From contig CP085928.1 in assembly GCA_020735665.1 (NCBI GenBank), positions 1,254,001-1,318,000 of the forward strand: DNA of 64,000 nt. The letters run 5' to 3'. The translations under genes and the position numbers were made by a program. Under the pieces are notes generated by a model that was not told the DNA's origin, did not search any database, and was given only the letters and a program-made list of their open reading frames with translations. This document shows, one piece after another, positions 44,787 to 54,062 of the stretch. The DNA comes from Lachnospiraceae bacterium GAM79 (lineage in GTDB: Bacteria; Bacillota; Clostridia; Lachnospirales; Lachnospiraceae). Each line of letters begins with the position of its first letter. Position 1 is the first letter of the stretch.

Positions 44787-46034
44787 TTACAAATTGCAGA
44801 TTTCCTTTACACTTGATACAAGAATATCCAGACCCTTTACCAACTGATCATCCGGAATCGTAAGTGCAGGCATTAATTTCACTACATCATTATCGCGACC
44901 TGCGCGTTCAATGATAAGTCCCTTCTCAAAGCATCTGTTAGCGATTGCAAGTGCCGTCTTTCCATCAGCAACCTGAATACCCCAGATAAGACCGATTCCG
45001 CGAATCTGAACCGCATCCCCCTGCAAATTATCATTAAAGTATGTTCTGACAATTTCCTCTTTACGTTTTACTTCTGCTTCTACATTATTTTCAAGCATAT
45101 ACTGAAGACCGTATCTGGCAGCAACCATAGAGAGCTGATTTCCACGGAAGGTTCCATTATGCTCGCCCGGTGCCCATATATCCAGTTCCGGTTTGAACAT
45201 TGTAAGCGCAAATGGCATACCATATCCGCCGATTGATTTGGACATTACGACCATATCCGGTACGATTCCTGCACGTTCAAATGAGAAGAAAGTGCCGGTT
45301 CTTGCACAGCCAACCTGAATATCGTCAACGATCAGAAGGATACCATATTTATCACATAATTCTCTGACAGCCTTTAAGTATTCAACCGAGAATACCTGAA
45401 CACCGCCCTCTGCCTGAACGGTCTCAATAAATAAAGCCGCCGGCTTCTCAACGCCTGAATGGTCATCTGTCAGTAACGTCTCCATATATTTGATCGTATC
45501 AAATTCAGGAAACATATATGGTGCAGGAATATGTGTAACATCGTTTAAACATACACCGCCTCCTTTTCTGCTTCCGGAATCACTGGTAAGAGCCAGAGCT
45601 CCGAGTGTCATTCCATGGAAACAACCCATAAGTGCCCATATCTGATTTGTCTTTTTAACTTTCCTTGCAAGTTTTAATGCTGCTTCAACTGCATTTGTTC
45701 CTGTTGGGCCGGGGAACATGATCTTATAATTCAAGCCTCGCTTCTGAAGAACTTCTTCCTCAAAATAACGGATAAATTCTTCCTTTGGCTCTGTCATCAT
45801 ATCAAGAGAATGGATAATGCCATCATTTGCAAGATAATCGATCAGCTTTCCTTTAATAAAATCATTGTTATGACCATAATTTACCGCTCCCGCTCCACAG
45901 AAGAAATCAATATAATCTGTACCATCCGTACTGGTAATGATCGATCCCTTTGCTTTTGTAAAGATTGCAGGAAAACTTCTGCAATATGATCTTACCTCTG
46001 ATTCGTATGTTTCAAATACCTCTTTACCATTCAT
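44787..46034 (-). CDS. EctB-like diaminobutyrate-2-oxoglutarate aminotransferase
   Basis: A 415-residue class III PLP aminotransferase. FPGPTGTNAVEAALKLARKV, CFHGMTLGALALTSD, VDDIQVGCARTGTFFSFE (Asp237 for the pyridine nitrogen) and VMSKSIGGYGMP with the PLP lysine Lys266 match EctB, which makes L-2,4-diaminobutyrate from aspartate semialdehyde and glutamate. No ectA or ectC follows, so this is not an ectoine cluster. It is the third gene of an operon with a MurT-like ligase and a GatD-like protein, 31 bases after the latter. Substrate is inferred by resemblance. Confidence 0.82.
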   Translation of the reverse strand: MNGKEVFETYESEVRSYCRSFPAIFTKAKGSIITSTDGTDYIDFFCGAGAVNYGHNNDFIKGKLIDYLANDGIIHSLDMMTEPKEEFIRYFEEEVLQKRGLNYKIMFPGPTGTNAVEAALKLARKVKKTNQIWALMGCFHGMTLGALALTSDSGSRKGGGVCLNDVTHIPAPYMFPEFDTIKYMETLLTDDHSGVEKPAALFIETVQAEGGVQVFSVEYLKAVRELCDKYGILLIVDDIQVGCARTGTFFSFERAGIVPDMVVMSKSIGGYGMPFALTMFKPELDIWAPGEHNGTFRGNQLSMVAARYGLQYMLENNVEAEVKRKEEIVRTYFNDNLQGDAVQIRGIGLIWGIQVADGKTALAIANRCFEKGLIIERAGRDNDVVKLMPALTIPDDQLVKGLDILVSSVKEICNL

Positions 46035-46065
46035 TGTCTTTGTGCCTCCTTAGCTGTTAAGACTC

Positions 46066-46788
46066 TTATTCGTATCTCAACTTTTCATCTTCAAATTCTG
46101 AAAGCCTCTGTCTGTACGCCTTCATAATGACTTCTTCATATGCAAGCTTTGGTTCCTTGATTCCAAGAAGTGTCATCAGATATTTAACAAATAACGGATT
46201 TAATACAAGAAACGGTCCTACCGTATAAGTACCGAAGAAATTGTTTCTCTTTAATCCTTCTGTCTGTACACCCGGATGAAGTCCATCACCACGGATCACA
46301 TCATAAAAATAACTGTTTGAATTATCTCCATAGGAATGACTGAACTGTGCTTTAAATCCTACCAGTTTGATATCTTCATATTTTCCGAGGATCAATGAAT
46401 TATAACGATGCATCATATCTCTCTTCGCATAAGTATCAAAGAAGCCCAGTCCGGTTATCTTACTTCCATCTTCATTCTCAATGTACATTTCCATAATTTC
46501 CATGGCATTACCCGTGAATAAAAATACTGTTCCTGCATCAATCTGTGCTGCAAGCTCTTCCTTATACGGCATTAATGCTTCTATCGCCAGCTCCTGCTGG
46601 TTCTCTGTCATGGAACCCATATATACAAAATCCGCTCCGCCATCCGCAAACGCCGGTTTGTCATGCAGTCCAGTGTAGATCACCTCTGCATCAGGAATGC
46701 ATGATTTCAGATAATTAACATTCTGCAGCTCTCCGAAAAGATTGGCAAATTCACCATAAAGAACTTCGATCTTAATACCTGTTCCCAT
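46066..46788 (-). CDS. GatD-like protein lacking the glutaminase Cys and His
   Basis: A 240-residue class I glutamine amidotransferase-like protein resembling GatD, the glutaminase of lipid II amidation. Family landmarks remain: IKIEVLYGEFANLFGELQN, GLGFFDTYA, GFKAQFSHSYGD and NNFFGTYTVGPFLVLNP. The nucleophilic Cys (Cys94 in S. aureus GatD, in ICGGYQFLG) is Thr92 here (LFTGNAMEI), and the catalytic His (His189, in GTYLHGP) is Val190. It should not hydrolyse glutamine. It starts four bases after the murT-like stop, whose last codons contain its AGGAGG. Confidence 0.8.
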   Translation of the reverse strand: MGTGIKIEVLYGEFANLFGELQNVNYLKSCIPDAEVIYTGLHDKPAFADGGADFVYMGSMTENQQELAIEALMPYKEELAAQIDAGTVFLFTGNAMEIMEMYIENEDGSKITGLGFFDTYAKRDMMHRYNSLILGKYEDIKLVGFKAQFSHSYGDNSNSYFYDVIRGDGLHPGVQTEGLKRNNFFGTYTVGPFLVLNPLFVKYLMTLLGIKEPKLAYEEVIMKAYRQRLSEFEDEKLRYE

Positions 46789-46792
46789 TTTT

Positions 46793-48169
46793 CTATGCCT
46801 CCTTTTCGTTTATATACTGCTTAACACTGTCTCTGAGTTTCATAGCCGTATCTGCTGCATATAACTCATGAAGTATATAGATACTGTCTGTATCATTTAA
46901 TTCCAGAAGTTTATAAGCACCTTCTTCATCAGAAGTCTCTTTTAACTTCTCTTCAGGCACACCCGCCATCATCAGACGAAGTTTATAATCTGTCGTACGG
47001 ACACCCGCAATAACAATATTTGTAATATTCGGCTGATTTAAGAATTCAAAATCGCAGTCAAAAATCCATGTCATGTTTTCGGATGAACCCCGTCTGTCAA
47101 AGATATCATCCAATAACAAGATGATCTCTTTCTTACCCGGTTCCTTTGCTACATACTCAAATACACAGGAGCATGCGATCGGATTCTGACCTTTCGCCAT
47201 ATGGGTAATTACATTAATGCCCTTTACAGATTCCTTTGAGTAACGAGACTCTACAATATTCAGATTGTCAAATGATTTCTGAACCTGTTCTTCTGTAAGT
47301 CCGGCTTCCCGAAGTGTCGTAATCGCTGTTAACTGGTTATACAGATTAAAGATGCTGTTGCTTACCATATGGTAATTTTCTGTCTTATCTCCATGTGCAA
47401 CAGCCATAACATTTTTATCAAAATCAAGCTCTGCCTTATAATCTCCAACCGGTGATGCATAGCCACAAAATTCACACTTTGCATTTCCGATGTGGTGATA
47501 TCTGACGTAGTTATATTTCAATTTGTGATGACATTTTGGACAGATTCTCATATCATTGATCAGATTAATGCTCTCTTCCCTGTCCGAAGGCAGTCTGTTA
47601 ATTGAAAAATATGTTTTTTTATTTTTCTCTCCAAGGTTACAACTGATCAGATCATCTGCATTTAATATCAAATGAGATTCTTCCGGCAGACTGCTGTTTA
47701 TAATATTGAATATAAATTCCGGATTAGCATTTCTGTGAATGGAATCACGGAACAGATTCGTACATACTGCAAATGTCGGCTTTATATATGGATATATCAG
47801 TTTTGAGCTTCTCTCATCGATTTCAAATACTGCGATCTTTTTCCTTGTTTTTCCTGAAAGCTTGCTTTCAGCGATCAGGGCACTTGCAACTCCGGCATTA
47901 ATATTTGATCCGGCACGATTACTTAAGACATCGTAACCATTTTTTTCCAGTGCATCAATGATCATATTACATACTGTAGTCTTACCATTTGTACCTGTAA
48001 CACTGATGATCGTCTCCGGCTTTTCTATTCTTCCAAGGAAATCAGGACAAAGCTTGATCGCCAGCTTTCCCGGAAAATAACTTGCGTTCATCTTCAACAT
48101 TCTCTGCATGGTTCTTGCCAGCTTACTCATGAACAAAGCAAAGAAGAACCTTACATTCTTTTTATACAT
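46793..48169 (-). CDS. MurT-like Mur ligase (divergent)
   Basis: A 458-residue Mur ligase-type protein. The ATP site is SVTGTNGKTTVCNMI (Lys63), and a four-Cys zinc ribbon is inserted in the centre (Cys210, Cys213, Cys232, Cys235), both as in MurT. The usual MurT stretch around FFRDQLDRYGE is changed to LFRDSIHRNANPE (residues 140-151). The C-terminal domain has IVIAGVRTTDYKLRLMMAGV, so the Asp that completes the GatD triad may be kept. With its dead GatD partner it may ligate an amine other than ammonia, perhaps made by the EctB-like enzyme. Confidence 0.8.
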   Translation of the reverse strand: MYKKNVRFFFALFMSKLARTMQRMLKMNASYFPGKLAIKLCPDFLGRIEKPETIISVTGTNGKTTVCNMIIDALEKNGYDVLSNRAGSNINAGVASALIAESKLSGKTRKKIAVFEIDERSSKLIYPYIKPTFAVCTNLFRDSIHRNANPEFIFNIINSSLPEESHLILNADDLISCNLGEKNKKTYFSINRLPSDREESINLINDMRICPKCHHKLKYNYVRYHHIGNAKCEFCGYASPVGDYKAELDFDKNVMAVAHGDKTENYHMVSNSIFNLYNQLTAITTLREAGLTEEQVQKSFDNLNIVESRYSKESVKGINVITHMAKGQNPIACSCVFEYVAKEPGKKEIILLLDDIFDRRGSSENMTWIFDCDFEFLNQPNITNIVIAGVRTTDYKLRLMMAGVPEEKLKETSDEEGAYKLLELNDTDSIYILHELYAADTAMKLRDSVKQYINEKEA

Positions 48170-48229
48170 CTAGCTACCTCGTTTCGTATCTGTAAATTAT
48201 CATTAGTATGTCCATTTAAGCCACATATA

Positions 48230-48258
48230 ATATAACCACTTATTCAAAAATATGTCAA
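48230..48258 (-). promoter_or_regulatory. Promoter of the murT-like operon
   Basis: On the minus strand a perfect TTGACA (48258-48253), 17 bases, then TTATAT (48235-48230). It is about 60 bases upstream of the ATG at 48169. Confidence 0.7.
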
Positions 48259-48308
48259 TCAATTTGAACTATTTATTCGGTTTATTTCTCCAACACCCTC
48301 TTTTACTT

Positions 48309-48341
48309 AAAAATGGCATCTGCCGGATCAGGCAGATGCCA
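48309..48341 (-). terminator. Terminator of the DUF1385-prmC-prfA operon
   Basis: A perfect 11-bp stem TGGCATCTGCC/GGCAGATGCCA with a six-base loop is followed on the minus strand by TTTTT. It is about 30 bases after the prfA stop. Confidence 0.88.
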
Positions 48342-48371
48342 ACTTGTTTTTTTCAATATCGAGGGTTTCTT

Positions 48372-49448
48372 TTATTCTTCCTCATTTACCTGAGAAAGCT
48401 TGGCTGCCTGATCTGCTGCGATCAGACTGTCGATAATCTCATTCAGATCACCGTTTAAGATCTGTTCCAGCTTATACAAGGTGAGTTTGATTCTGTGATC
48501 GGTTACACGGCCTTCCGGGAAGTTATAAGTACGAATCTTCTCTGAACGATCTCCGGTTCCGATCTGGCTCTTACGGTCTGCAGCTTCTGCATCATGCTGT
48601 TTCTGAAGCTCCATATCATACAGCTTGGAACGGAGCAGCGCAAATGCCTTCGCCTTATTCTGAAGCTGGGACTTCTCGGTCTGGCTGTAAATTACGATAC
48701 CGGTTGGTATATGTGTCAGACGAACGGCTGAATCTGTTGTATTGACACACTGACCACCGTTACCGGATGCTCGCATGACATCGATACGGATATCATTTTC
48801 ATTGATCTCTACATCAACTTCCTCTGCTTCTGGCATAACTGCAACTGTTACAGTTGAGGTATGGATTCTTCCGCCAGACTCTGTCTTCGGGATTCTCTGT
48901 ACACGGTGAACTCCACTCTCATATTTCATCTTGGAATATGCACCATCACCTGTAATCATAAATACCGCTTCCTTGAAACCACCGATTCCATTCTCATTTA
49001 CACTCATCAGTTCTACTTTCCATTTGAACTGATCAACGTATTTCTGATACATTCTGTAGATCTCATATGCAAATAATGCGGCTTCATCTCCGCCTGCACC
49101 TGCACGGATCTCGACGATAACATTCTTGGAATCGTTCGGATCTTTTGGAAGAAGCAGAATCTTTAATTCATTTTCCGTCTTTTCTACTGTTGCCTTTGCT
49201 TCATTTAATTCTTCCTTCGCCATTTCACGAAGCTCTTCATCATTTTCTTCTTCAAGCATAAGCAGACTGTCTTCGATCGTCTGTTTTGCATCTTTATATT
49301 CTTTGTACTTTTCTACGATAGGAGTCAGTTCACTCTGCTCCTTCATTAATTTGCGGAATTTGTTCTGATCGGATACGATATCCGGATCTGTCAACTGGTT
49401 ATTTAATGTATCAAGTCTGTCTACTAAATCTTCTAATTTATCAAACAT
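48372..49448 (-). CDS. prfA: Peptide chain release factor 1
   Basis: Reads UAA and UAG and triggers peptide release. The start at 49448 (358 residues, [12 protein letters not shown]) follows AGGAGGATTATT. Motifs: [16 protein letters not shown], the codon-reading region [17 protein letters not shown] and the catalytic GGQ in [17 protein letters not shown] near residue 230. prmC upstream methylates this glutamine. Confidence 0.96.
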   Translation of the reverse strand: MFDKLEDLVDRLDTLNNQLTDPDIVSDQNKFRKLMKEQSELTPIVEKYKEYKDAKQTIEDSLLMLEEENDEELREMAKEELNEAKATVEKTENELKILLLPKDPNDSKNVIVEIRAGAGGDEAALFAYEIYRMYQKYVDQFKWKVELMSVNENGIGGFKEAVFMITGDGAYSKMKYESGVHRVQRIPKTESGGRIHTSTVTVAVMPEAEEVDVEINENDIRIDVMRASGNGGQCVNTTDSAVRLTHIPTGIVIYSQTEKSQLQNKAKAFALLRSKLYDMELQKQHDAEAADRKSQIGTGDRSEKIRTYNFPEGRVTDHRIKLTLYKLEQILNGDLNEIIDSLIAADQAAKLSQVNEEE

Positions 49449-49513
49449 AATAATCCTCCTGCAGCACATGCTCATTTCCTGTTCATGTGTCTGTTAATAT
49501 ATCCAGCCTTTTT

Positions 49514-50359
49514 TCAGGCTTTTCTTCCAATTACAACCCTGTCATTTTCTGCGAGGTCTTTCACCACGCGTACATCTTCGAAATGCTTATCTACAAGGAG
49601 CTGCTGCACATCATGTGCCTGATGATTACCAATTTCAAATAAAATATATCCTTTTTCATTTAAATAACTCTCCGCATTCTCTATAATTGCTCTGTAAAAC
49701 TTCAATCCGTCCGCATCGCCGTCCAATGCCAGCCTCGGCTCATAATCCCGAACCTCCGGCATTAATCCGTCAATCACTTTGCTCTCTATATATGGTGGGT
49801 TGGACAGGATCATATCATATCTTTTATCTATCTTATCAAATAAATCTGATTTTATAACAGTATAATCAGATACCTCTAATCGTTTCGCATTTTTTGTCGT
49901 AAGTGCGATCGCGGAATCTGAGATATCACACAGATCTATATGAATATCCTGATTCATAAGTGCTACCGACAATCCGATGCACCCGGAACCACAGCACATA
50001 TCCAGCACAGACATCTTATCAGAATGTATGTCCTGAATCAAGCGGTTTGCCTGTTCCACCAGAACTTCTGTGTCAAATCTTGGAATCAGTACATCCGGTG
50101 CAGTCTCAAAATCATACCCCATAAAGCACTGTATGCCTGTTATATATTGTAACGGAATACGTTTTGACCTTTTATCGATCAACGCTTCATAGGAAGAACG
50201 GATCGTTTCGGTAACATCTTCCTGCCGGTTCATAATATATGCCATCTTATCCTGCTTTGATACAAAGAGCCATAATAACTCTGCATCGATATCTGCATCC
50301 GGCACATTATGTTCGTTCAGTTTTTCTTTTCCTGCTGTTACAAGCTGATACTGAGTCAT
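49514..50359 (-). CDS. prmC: Release factor glutamine methyltransferase
   Basis: Methylates the GGQ glutamine of release factors. From the ATG at 50359 it has 281 residues (MTQYQLVTAGKEKLNEHNV); the frame is open to 50392. Motifs: helical N-domain with RIPLQYITGIQCFMGYDF, SAM site VLDMCCGSGCIGLSVAL and the catalytic ILSNPPYIES. It sits directly upstream of prfA, the usual order. Confidence 0.94.
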   Translation of the reverse strand: MTQYQLVTAGKEKLNEHNVPDADIDAELLWLFVSKQDKMAYIMNRQEDVTETIRSSYEALIDKRSKRIPLQYITGIQCFMGYDFETAPDVLIPRFDTEVLVEQANRLIQDIHSDKMSVLDMCCGSGCIGLSVALMNQDIHIDLCDISDSAIALTTKNAKRLEVSDYTVIKSDLFDKIDKRYDMILSNPPYIESKVIDGLMPEVRDYEPRLALDGDADGLKFYRAIIENAESYLNEKGYILFEIGNHQAHDVQQLLVDKHFEDVRVVKDLAENDRVVIGRKA

Positions 50360-50401
50360 ACGTCTATTTCCCTTTACATTCACTGGCATCATTTCAACTT
50401 C

Positions 50402-51406
50402 TTAATCTTCGATCTCTCCACGCTTCATAGCGTCCTGATAAGCACGCCAGTCGATCACCGCTTCTACCGAACGAATTGCCACCTCACACATCTCAAGATC
50501 CGGTTCCTTCGTCGTGAGACGCTGTACCCACATACCGGGTACACTTAATATATTCGCAAGCTTTGAGTCACTTCTGCCTGCAAACATGATAAATTCATAC
50601 GAGATTCCCGCAATAATCGGAACCAGAAGTACACGCGACAGCAATCGCAGCCACATAGACTTCACATTTATAAACATAAATACAATAATGCTTATGATCA
50701 TAACGACTACCAAAAAACTGGTTCCACAGCGTTTATGGTATCTGGAATGTTTCTTTACATTTTCCGGAGTCAGCGGATCGCCTGCTTCAAAACAGTTGAT
50801 CGTCTTATGCTCTGCACCATGATACATAAATACACGTTTGATATCCTTCATCAATGATATTAATACTACATATGCAAGAAAGATCACCAGGCGAAGCACA
50901 CCTTCCGCTACCGCTATCAATGCACTGCTTTTTGTCACATGCTCAAGCAGTCCTGCAATAAATGCCGGAAGCAGCATGAATAATGCGATCGCAATGGCAA
51001 GTGATACAATAACGGTCCCGATCATCATCAGATCATCTCCTGTACTGCTTTCTTTTTTATTGTTTTTACTGTCGTTCTCACCTGAACCGCTTCCATTATT
51101 ACTTTCTGTATCTGACAACCTGGAATCATCTTTATTTTCACTCTTTCCAGCCGGTTCTTCCTCTTCATAAAAATCGGCTGAATATGTCAGCGTTTTAACT
51201 CCAATTACCAGCGACTCAAAGAAATTAACCACTCCACGAAGGATCGGCAATTTCAGAATTTTATATTTTTCACCTATCGGTGTATAGCTTTCAACTTTAA
51301 CTTCAATTTCCTGATCCGGCTTTCTGACTGCTACTGCGTACTGATCCTCGTATTTCATCATTACGCCTTCGATCACCGCCTGACCACCTATTCTGGCTCT
51401 TTTCAA
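50402..51406 (-). CDS. DUF1385 (YqhQ-like) membrane protein
   Basis: A 334-residue protein. RIGGQAVIEGVMMKYEDQYAVAVR and LPILRGVVNFFESLVIGVKTL at the N-terminus and FMYHGAEHKTINCFEAGDPLTPENVKKHSRYHKRCGTSFL in the centre are the DUF1385 signature, with about four membrane helices. A 35-residue Ser/Asn/Glu-rich loop (about 95-125) is inserted. It is commonly found next to prmC/prfA and rpmE, as here. Molecular function is unknown. Confidence 0.88.
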   Translation of the reverse strand: MKRARIGGQAVIEGVMMKYEDQYAVAVRKPDQEIEVKVESYTPIGEKYKILKLPILRGVVNFFESLVIGVKTLTYSADFYEEEEPAGKSENKDDSRLSDTESNNGSGSGENDSKNNKKESSTGDDLMMIGTVIVSLAIAIALFMLLPAFIAGLLEHVTKSSALIAVAEGVLRLVIFLAYVVLISLMKDIKRVFMYHGAEHKTINCFEAGDPLTPENVKKHSRYHKRCGTSFLVVVMIISIIVFMFINVKSMWLRLLSRVLLVPIIAGISYEFIMFAGRSDSKLANILSVPGMWVQRLTTKEPDLEMCEVAIRSVEAVIDWRAYQDAMKRGEIED

Positions 51407-51432
51407 ATTCTATACCTCGTTAAATTGTTTCC

Positions 51433-51477
51433 TAAAACAAAAATAGGCTGAGATTAAAAGCTTTAACCTCAACCTAT
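51433..51477 (-). terminator. Terminator downstream of rpmE
   Basis: ATAGGTTGAGGTTAAAG pairs imperfectly with CTTTTAATCTCAGCCTAT, followed on the minus strand by TTTTGTTTT. It lies just after the rpmE stop and before the DUF1385 start. Confidence 0.75.
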
Positions 51478-51488
51478 CATCCTTTTTA

Positions 51489-51698
51489 TTAGTTTGACTG
51501 TGAAACACCGTACTTACGGTTGAACATATCAATTCTACCACGAGCCTTAGCTGCCTTCTGCTGGCCTGTATAGAATGAATGACACTTTGAGCAAATTTCT
51601 ACATGAATTTCTTCTTTTGTAGAACCTGTAACAAATTCGTTTCCGCAGTTACATACAACCTTTGCCTGATAATAATTTGGATGTATTCCTTCTCTCAT
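51489..51698 (-). CDS. rpmE: 50S ribosomal protein L31 (zinc-binding type)
   Basis: A 69-residue L31 with two Cys pairs (VVCNCGN and ICSKCHS), the zinc-containing form rather than the zinc-free YtiA-type paralogue. [16 protein letters not shown] and SFYTGQQK are diagnostic. It lies downstream of rho, the common order in Firmicutes. Confidence 0.96.
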   Translation of the reverse strand: MREGIHPNYYQAKVVCNCGNEFVTGSTKEEIHVEICSKCHSFYTGQQKAAKARGRIDMFNRKYGVSQSN

Positions 51699-51816
51699 TT
51701 AATCTCACCTCTTTATTATATTATTGATATATGAGAATAGGCCATCAGCCTCACTTCTTCATAAAACACAGCTTTTGTATTCTAACACAAACCGACATAG
51801 AAATGCAAGTGTTTTT

Positions 51817-53733
51817 TTATTTTCTTAACAATGATTTTTTAACATAATAGATAAACTCTTTATTATTCTTGGTTCGGACGAATAATTTCAGTACATCCTC
51901 CAGCATATCCTCTGCCTTATTGCCGGATAAGATCTTATGAAGTGCATATACAACTTCCTGTTCTTCCGGTGATAATAACAGATCATCCCGTCTGGTACTG
52001 GATTTTGCAATGTCGATTGCAGGGAAGATTCTCTTTTCTGCGAGCTTCCGGTCAAGCACCAGTTCCATATTACCGGTTCCTTTGAATTCCTCGAATACAA
52101 CATCATCCATCTTGCTTCCTGTCTCAACCAGCGCTGTCGCAAGGATCGTAAGACTTCCACCCTCACGCATATTACGGGCAGCACCAAAGAATTTCTTCGG
52201 CATATGTAACGCCGCAGGATCAAGACCACCGGATAAGGTTCTTCCACTTGGTGGAACTGTAAGGTTGTACGCTCTTGCAAGTCTTGTAATACTGTCTAAT
52301 AAGATCACGACATCTTTCTTCTGCTCTACCAGTCGTTTTGCACGTTCGATCACCATTTCCGATACACGCTTATGATGCTCCGGCAGCTCATCAAATGTCG
52401 AATAAATAACTTCTACATTTGGTCCCTCTATGGATTCCCTGATATCCGTTACTTCCTCCGGTCTTTCATCGATCAGAAGTACAAGCAGATGGATCTCACT
52501 ATATCTGGTACTGATGCATTTTGCAATCTGTTTGAGTAATGTCGTCTTACCTGTCTTTGGTGGGGAAACAATCATTCCACGCTGTCCTTTACCGATCGGT
52601 GATAACAGATCGATCATACGGATCGGAATCGGACTGTCTTCTCCATCCATATTGATGCGTTCATTTGGAAAGATTGGTGTCAGATCTTCAAATGCTTTTC
52701 TTCCTGCTATACTTGCAGGGCTTTCTCCATTTACAGAAGCCACATATAATAATGCACCAAACTTCTCTCCCTGCGTCTTTACACGGATATTTCCGGTTAT
52801 GATATCTCCGGTCTTAAGTCCAAATCTACGGATCTGCGCCGGTGACACATAGATATCCTGATCTCCCGGCAGATAATTTGCACTTCTTATAAAACCATAG
52901 CCTTCCTGCATTACCTCCAGAATTCCATGTGCCATCTTGCCACTGTCAAGCTCCGGTCCGTTTGATTCCTGCTGAGAAAGCGAGTTCTCCTGTCTGTTCT
53001 CAGATTTTATCTCCGTTCTTACCTCTGTATCAAAGCCCGGATTTCTTTCTTCCATAACCGGCTTTTCATAAGTCTCTTTCTTATCCGTTATTGCAGTTTT
53101 TTCATAAGCTGTCTTCTTGTCTGCCATCACAGATTTTTCAACAGCCGTCTTTTCCGTATTAACTTCCTGCTTTGTCTGTTCAGCTACAACCTGCTTGTTC
53201 TCCTGATCAGTGTCTTTTCTTGCGTTATTCGTATTTGATATATTACTTGCACGATTCAAATTATTATTTCTGTTATTATTTCCCTGTGACCGATGATCAC
53301 GTTCCTGCCTTTTACCGTTCCGATTGGTCTGTCGTCCGGCATTATTTCTGTGCTGTCTTCTACCGGCTTCTCCGGATTTCTGACTATTCTCAGATTTGTT
53401 TCTGTCTGATTTTTTTACTACATCTGCCTCTGATTTTTCCTGCTGTTCTGTCGCTTCCGCATTCTTTACCTGCACAGTTTGGTCCGGGCTTGCGGATTTA
53501 TCCGTATGCTCTGTTTTCCCTTTTTTCTGTGTTTTTCCCGGCCTTCTTTTCTTTTCTGCATCGGCTTTTTGTGGTTTAGCTTCGTTTATTTCTGCTGTAT
53601 GATCTGTTTCACCATTATAATTCTTCTCAAGGAATTCGATCAGGGCAGATTTGCGGAGTGCTGATACACCCTTTATCTTATGTTCCTTTACGAATTGCTT
53701 CAATTCATCTAATGATGCATTTTTAAAATCCAT
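51817..53733 (-). CDS. rho: Transcription termination factor Rho with long Asn/Lys-rich insertion
   Basis: A 638-residue hexameric RNA helicase. A Rho_N helical domain fills residues 1-41. A disordered insertion of about 220 residues (about 42-265) follows, rich in Asn, Lys, Glu and Gln (for example QGNNNRNNNLNRASNISNTN). Then come the cold-shock RNA-binding domain (GILEVMQEGYGFIRS, GDQDIYVSPAQIRRFGL) and the ATPase (VSPPKTGKTTLLKQI, LLIDERPEEVTDI, LDSITRLARAYN, GGSLTILATALVETGSKMDD). The core is intact; E. coli Rho is 419 residues. Confidence 0.95.
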   Translation of the reverse strand: MDFKNASLDELKQFVKEHKIKGVSALRKSALIEFLEKNYNGETDHTAEINEAKPQKADAEKKRRPGKTQKKGKTEHTDKSASPDQTVQVKNAEATEQQEKSEADVVKKSDRNKSENSQKSGEAGRRQHRNNAGRQTNRNGKRQERDHRSQGNNNRNNNLNRASNISNTNNARKDTDQENKQVVAEQTKQEVNTEKTAVEKSVMADKKTAYEKTAITDKKETYEKPVMEERNPGFDTEVRTEIKSENRQENSLSQQESNGPELDSGKMAHGILEVMQEGYGFIRSANYLPGDQDIYVSPAQIRRFGLKTGDIITGNIRVKTQGEKFGALLYVASVNGESPASIAGRKAFEDLTPIFPNERINMDGEDSPIPIRMIDLLSPIGKGQRGMIVSPPKTGKTTLLKQIAKCISTRYSEIHLLVLLIDERPEEVTDIRESIEGPNVEVIYSTFDELPEHHKRVSEMVIERAKRLVEQKKDVVILLDSITRLARAYNLTVPPSGRTLSGGLDPAALHMPKKFFGAARNMREGGSLTILATALVETGSKMDDVVFEEFKGTGNMELVLDRKLAEKRIFPAIDIAKSSTRRDDLLLSPEEQEVVYALHKILSGNKAEDMLEDVLKLFVRTKNNKEFIYYVKKSLLRK

Positions 53734-53906
53734 CTTCTACTCCTTCCGATTTTATCCATTCTATTCAATTCAAATATTATTTGGGAAATATTGTTATCGT
53801 AATGAATTCTCTTCGAAACAGGCATATCAAATACTATATATGATTACCTGTGCATCCTGTCATGTCGATATCCGGATGCCATGTGATCGTTTAAATTGAT
53901 AGACTT

Positions 53907-53934
53907 AGTATAGCATAAAAAACAATTTTGTAAA
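53907..53934 (-). promoter_or_regulatory. Promoter of rho
   Basis: On the minus strand TTTACA (53934-53929), 16 bases, then an extended -10 TGC-TATACT (53912-53907). The predicted leader is about 165 bases, long enough for the autogenous Rho control known in other bacteria. Confidence 0.65.
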
Positions 53935-53950
53935 TCTTTTTCTTTTACAG

Positions 53951-53982
53951 GAATATTACTACATTTCTTTTGTAGAATATTC
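53951..53982. promoter_or_regulatory. Inverted repeat between rho and the DUF4364 gene
   Basis: GAATATTACTACA and TGTAGAATATTC pair over 12 bases with a one-base bulge around a seven-base centre. It lies 22 bases upstream of the -35 of the DUF4364 gene and upstream of the rho promoter, a good place for an operator. Confidence 0.45.
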
Positions 53983-54003
53983 TTATATAGAAATATTACT
54001 TCA

Positions 54004-54032
54004 TTGATTTTATGCTTTTCTTGTGGTACATT
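54004..54032 (+). promoter_or_regulatory. Promoter of the DUF4364 gene
   Basis: TTGATT (54004-54009) and TACATT (54027-54032) are 17 bases apart, about 30 bases before the ATG at 54063. Confidence 0.5.
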
Positions 54033-54062
54033 TATTCTTACAAAATATACAAAGGATATTAT

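Larger units (their letters stand above)
53734..54062. other. Divergent regulatory region between rho and the DUF4364 gene
   Basis: About 330 AT-rich bases without a gene. It holds the rho promoter (53907-53934), a rho leader of about 165 bases, an inverted repeat at 53951-53982 and the promoter of the DUF4364 gene (54004-54032). Confidence 0.6.

Noticed and set aside
44787-46034. Ectoine biosynthesis cluster
   Set aside because: Only the EctB-like aminotransferase is present; the neighbours are MurT- and GatD-like, not EctA or EctC.
46066-46788. Frameshift or decay of gatD
   Set aside because: The frame is intact, the length is normal and conserved blocks surround both substituted catalytic positions, so this looks like repurposing rather than decay.
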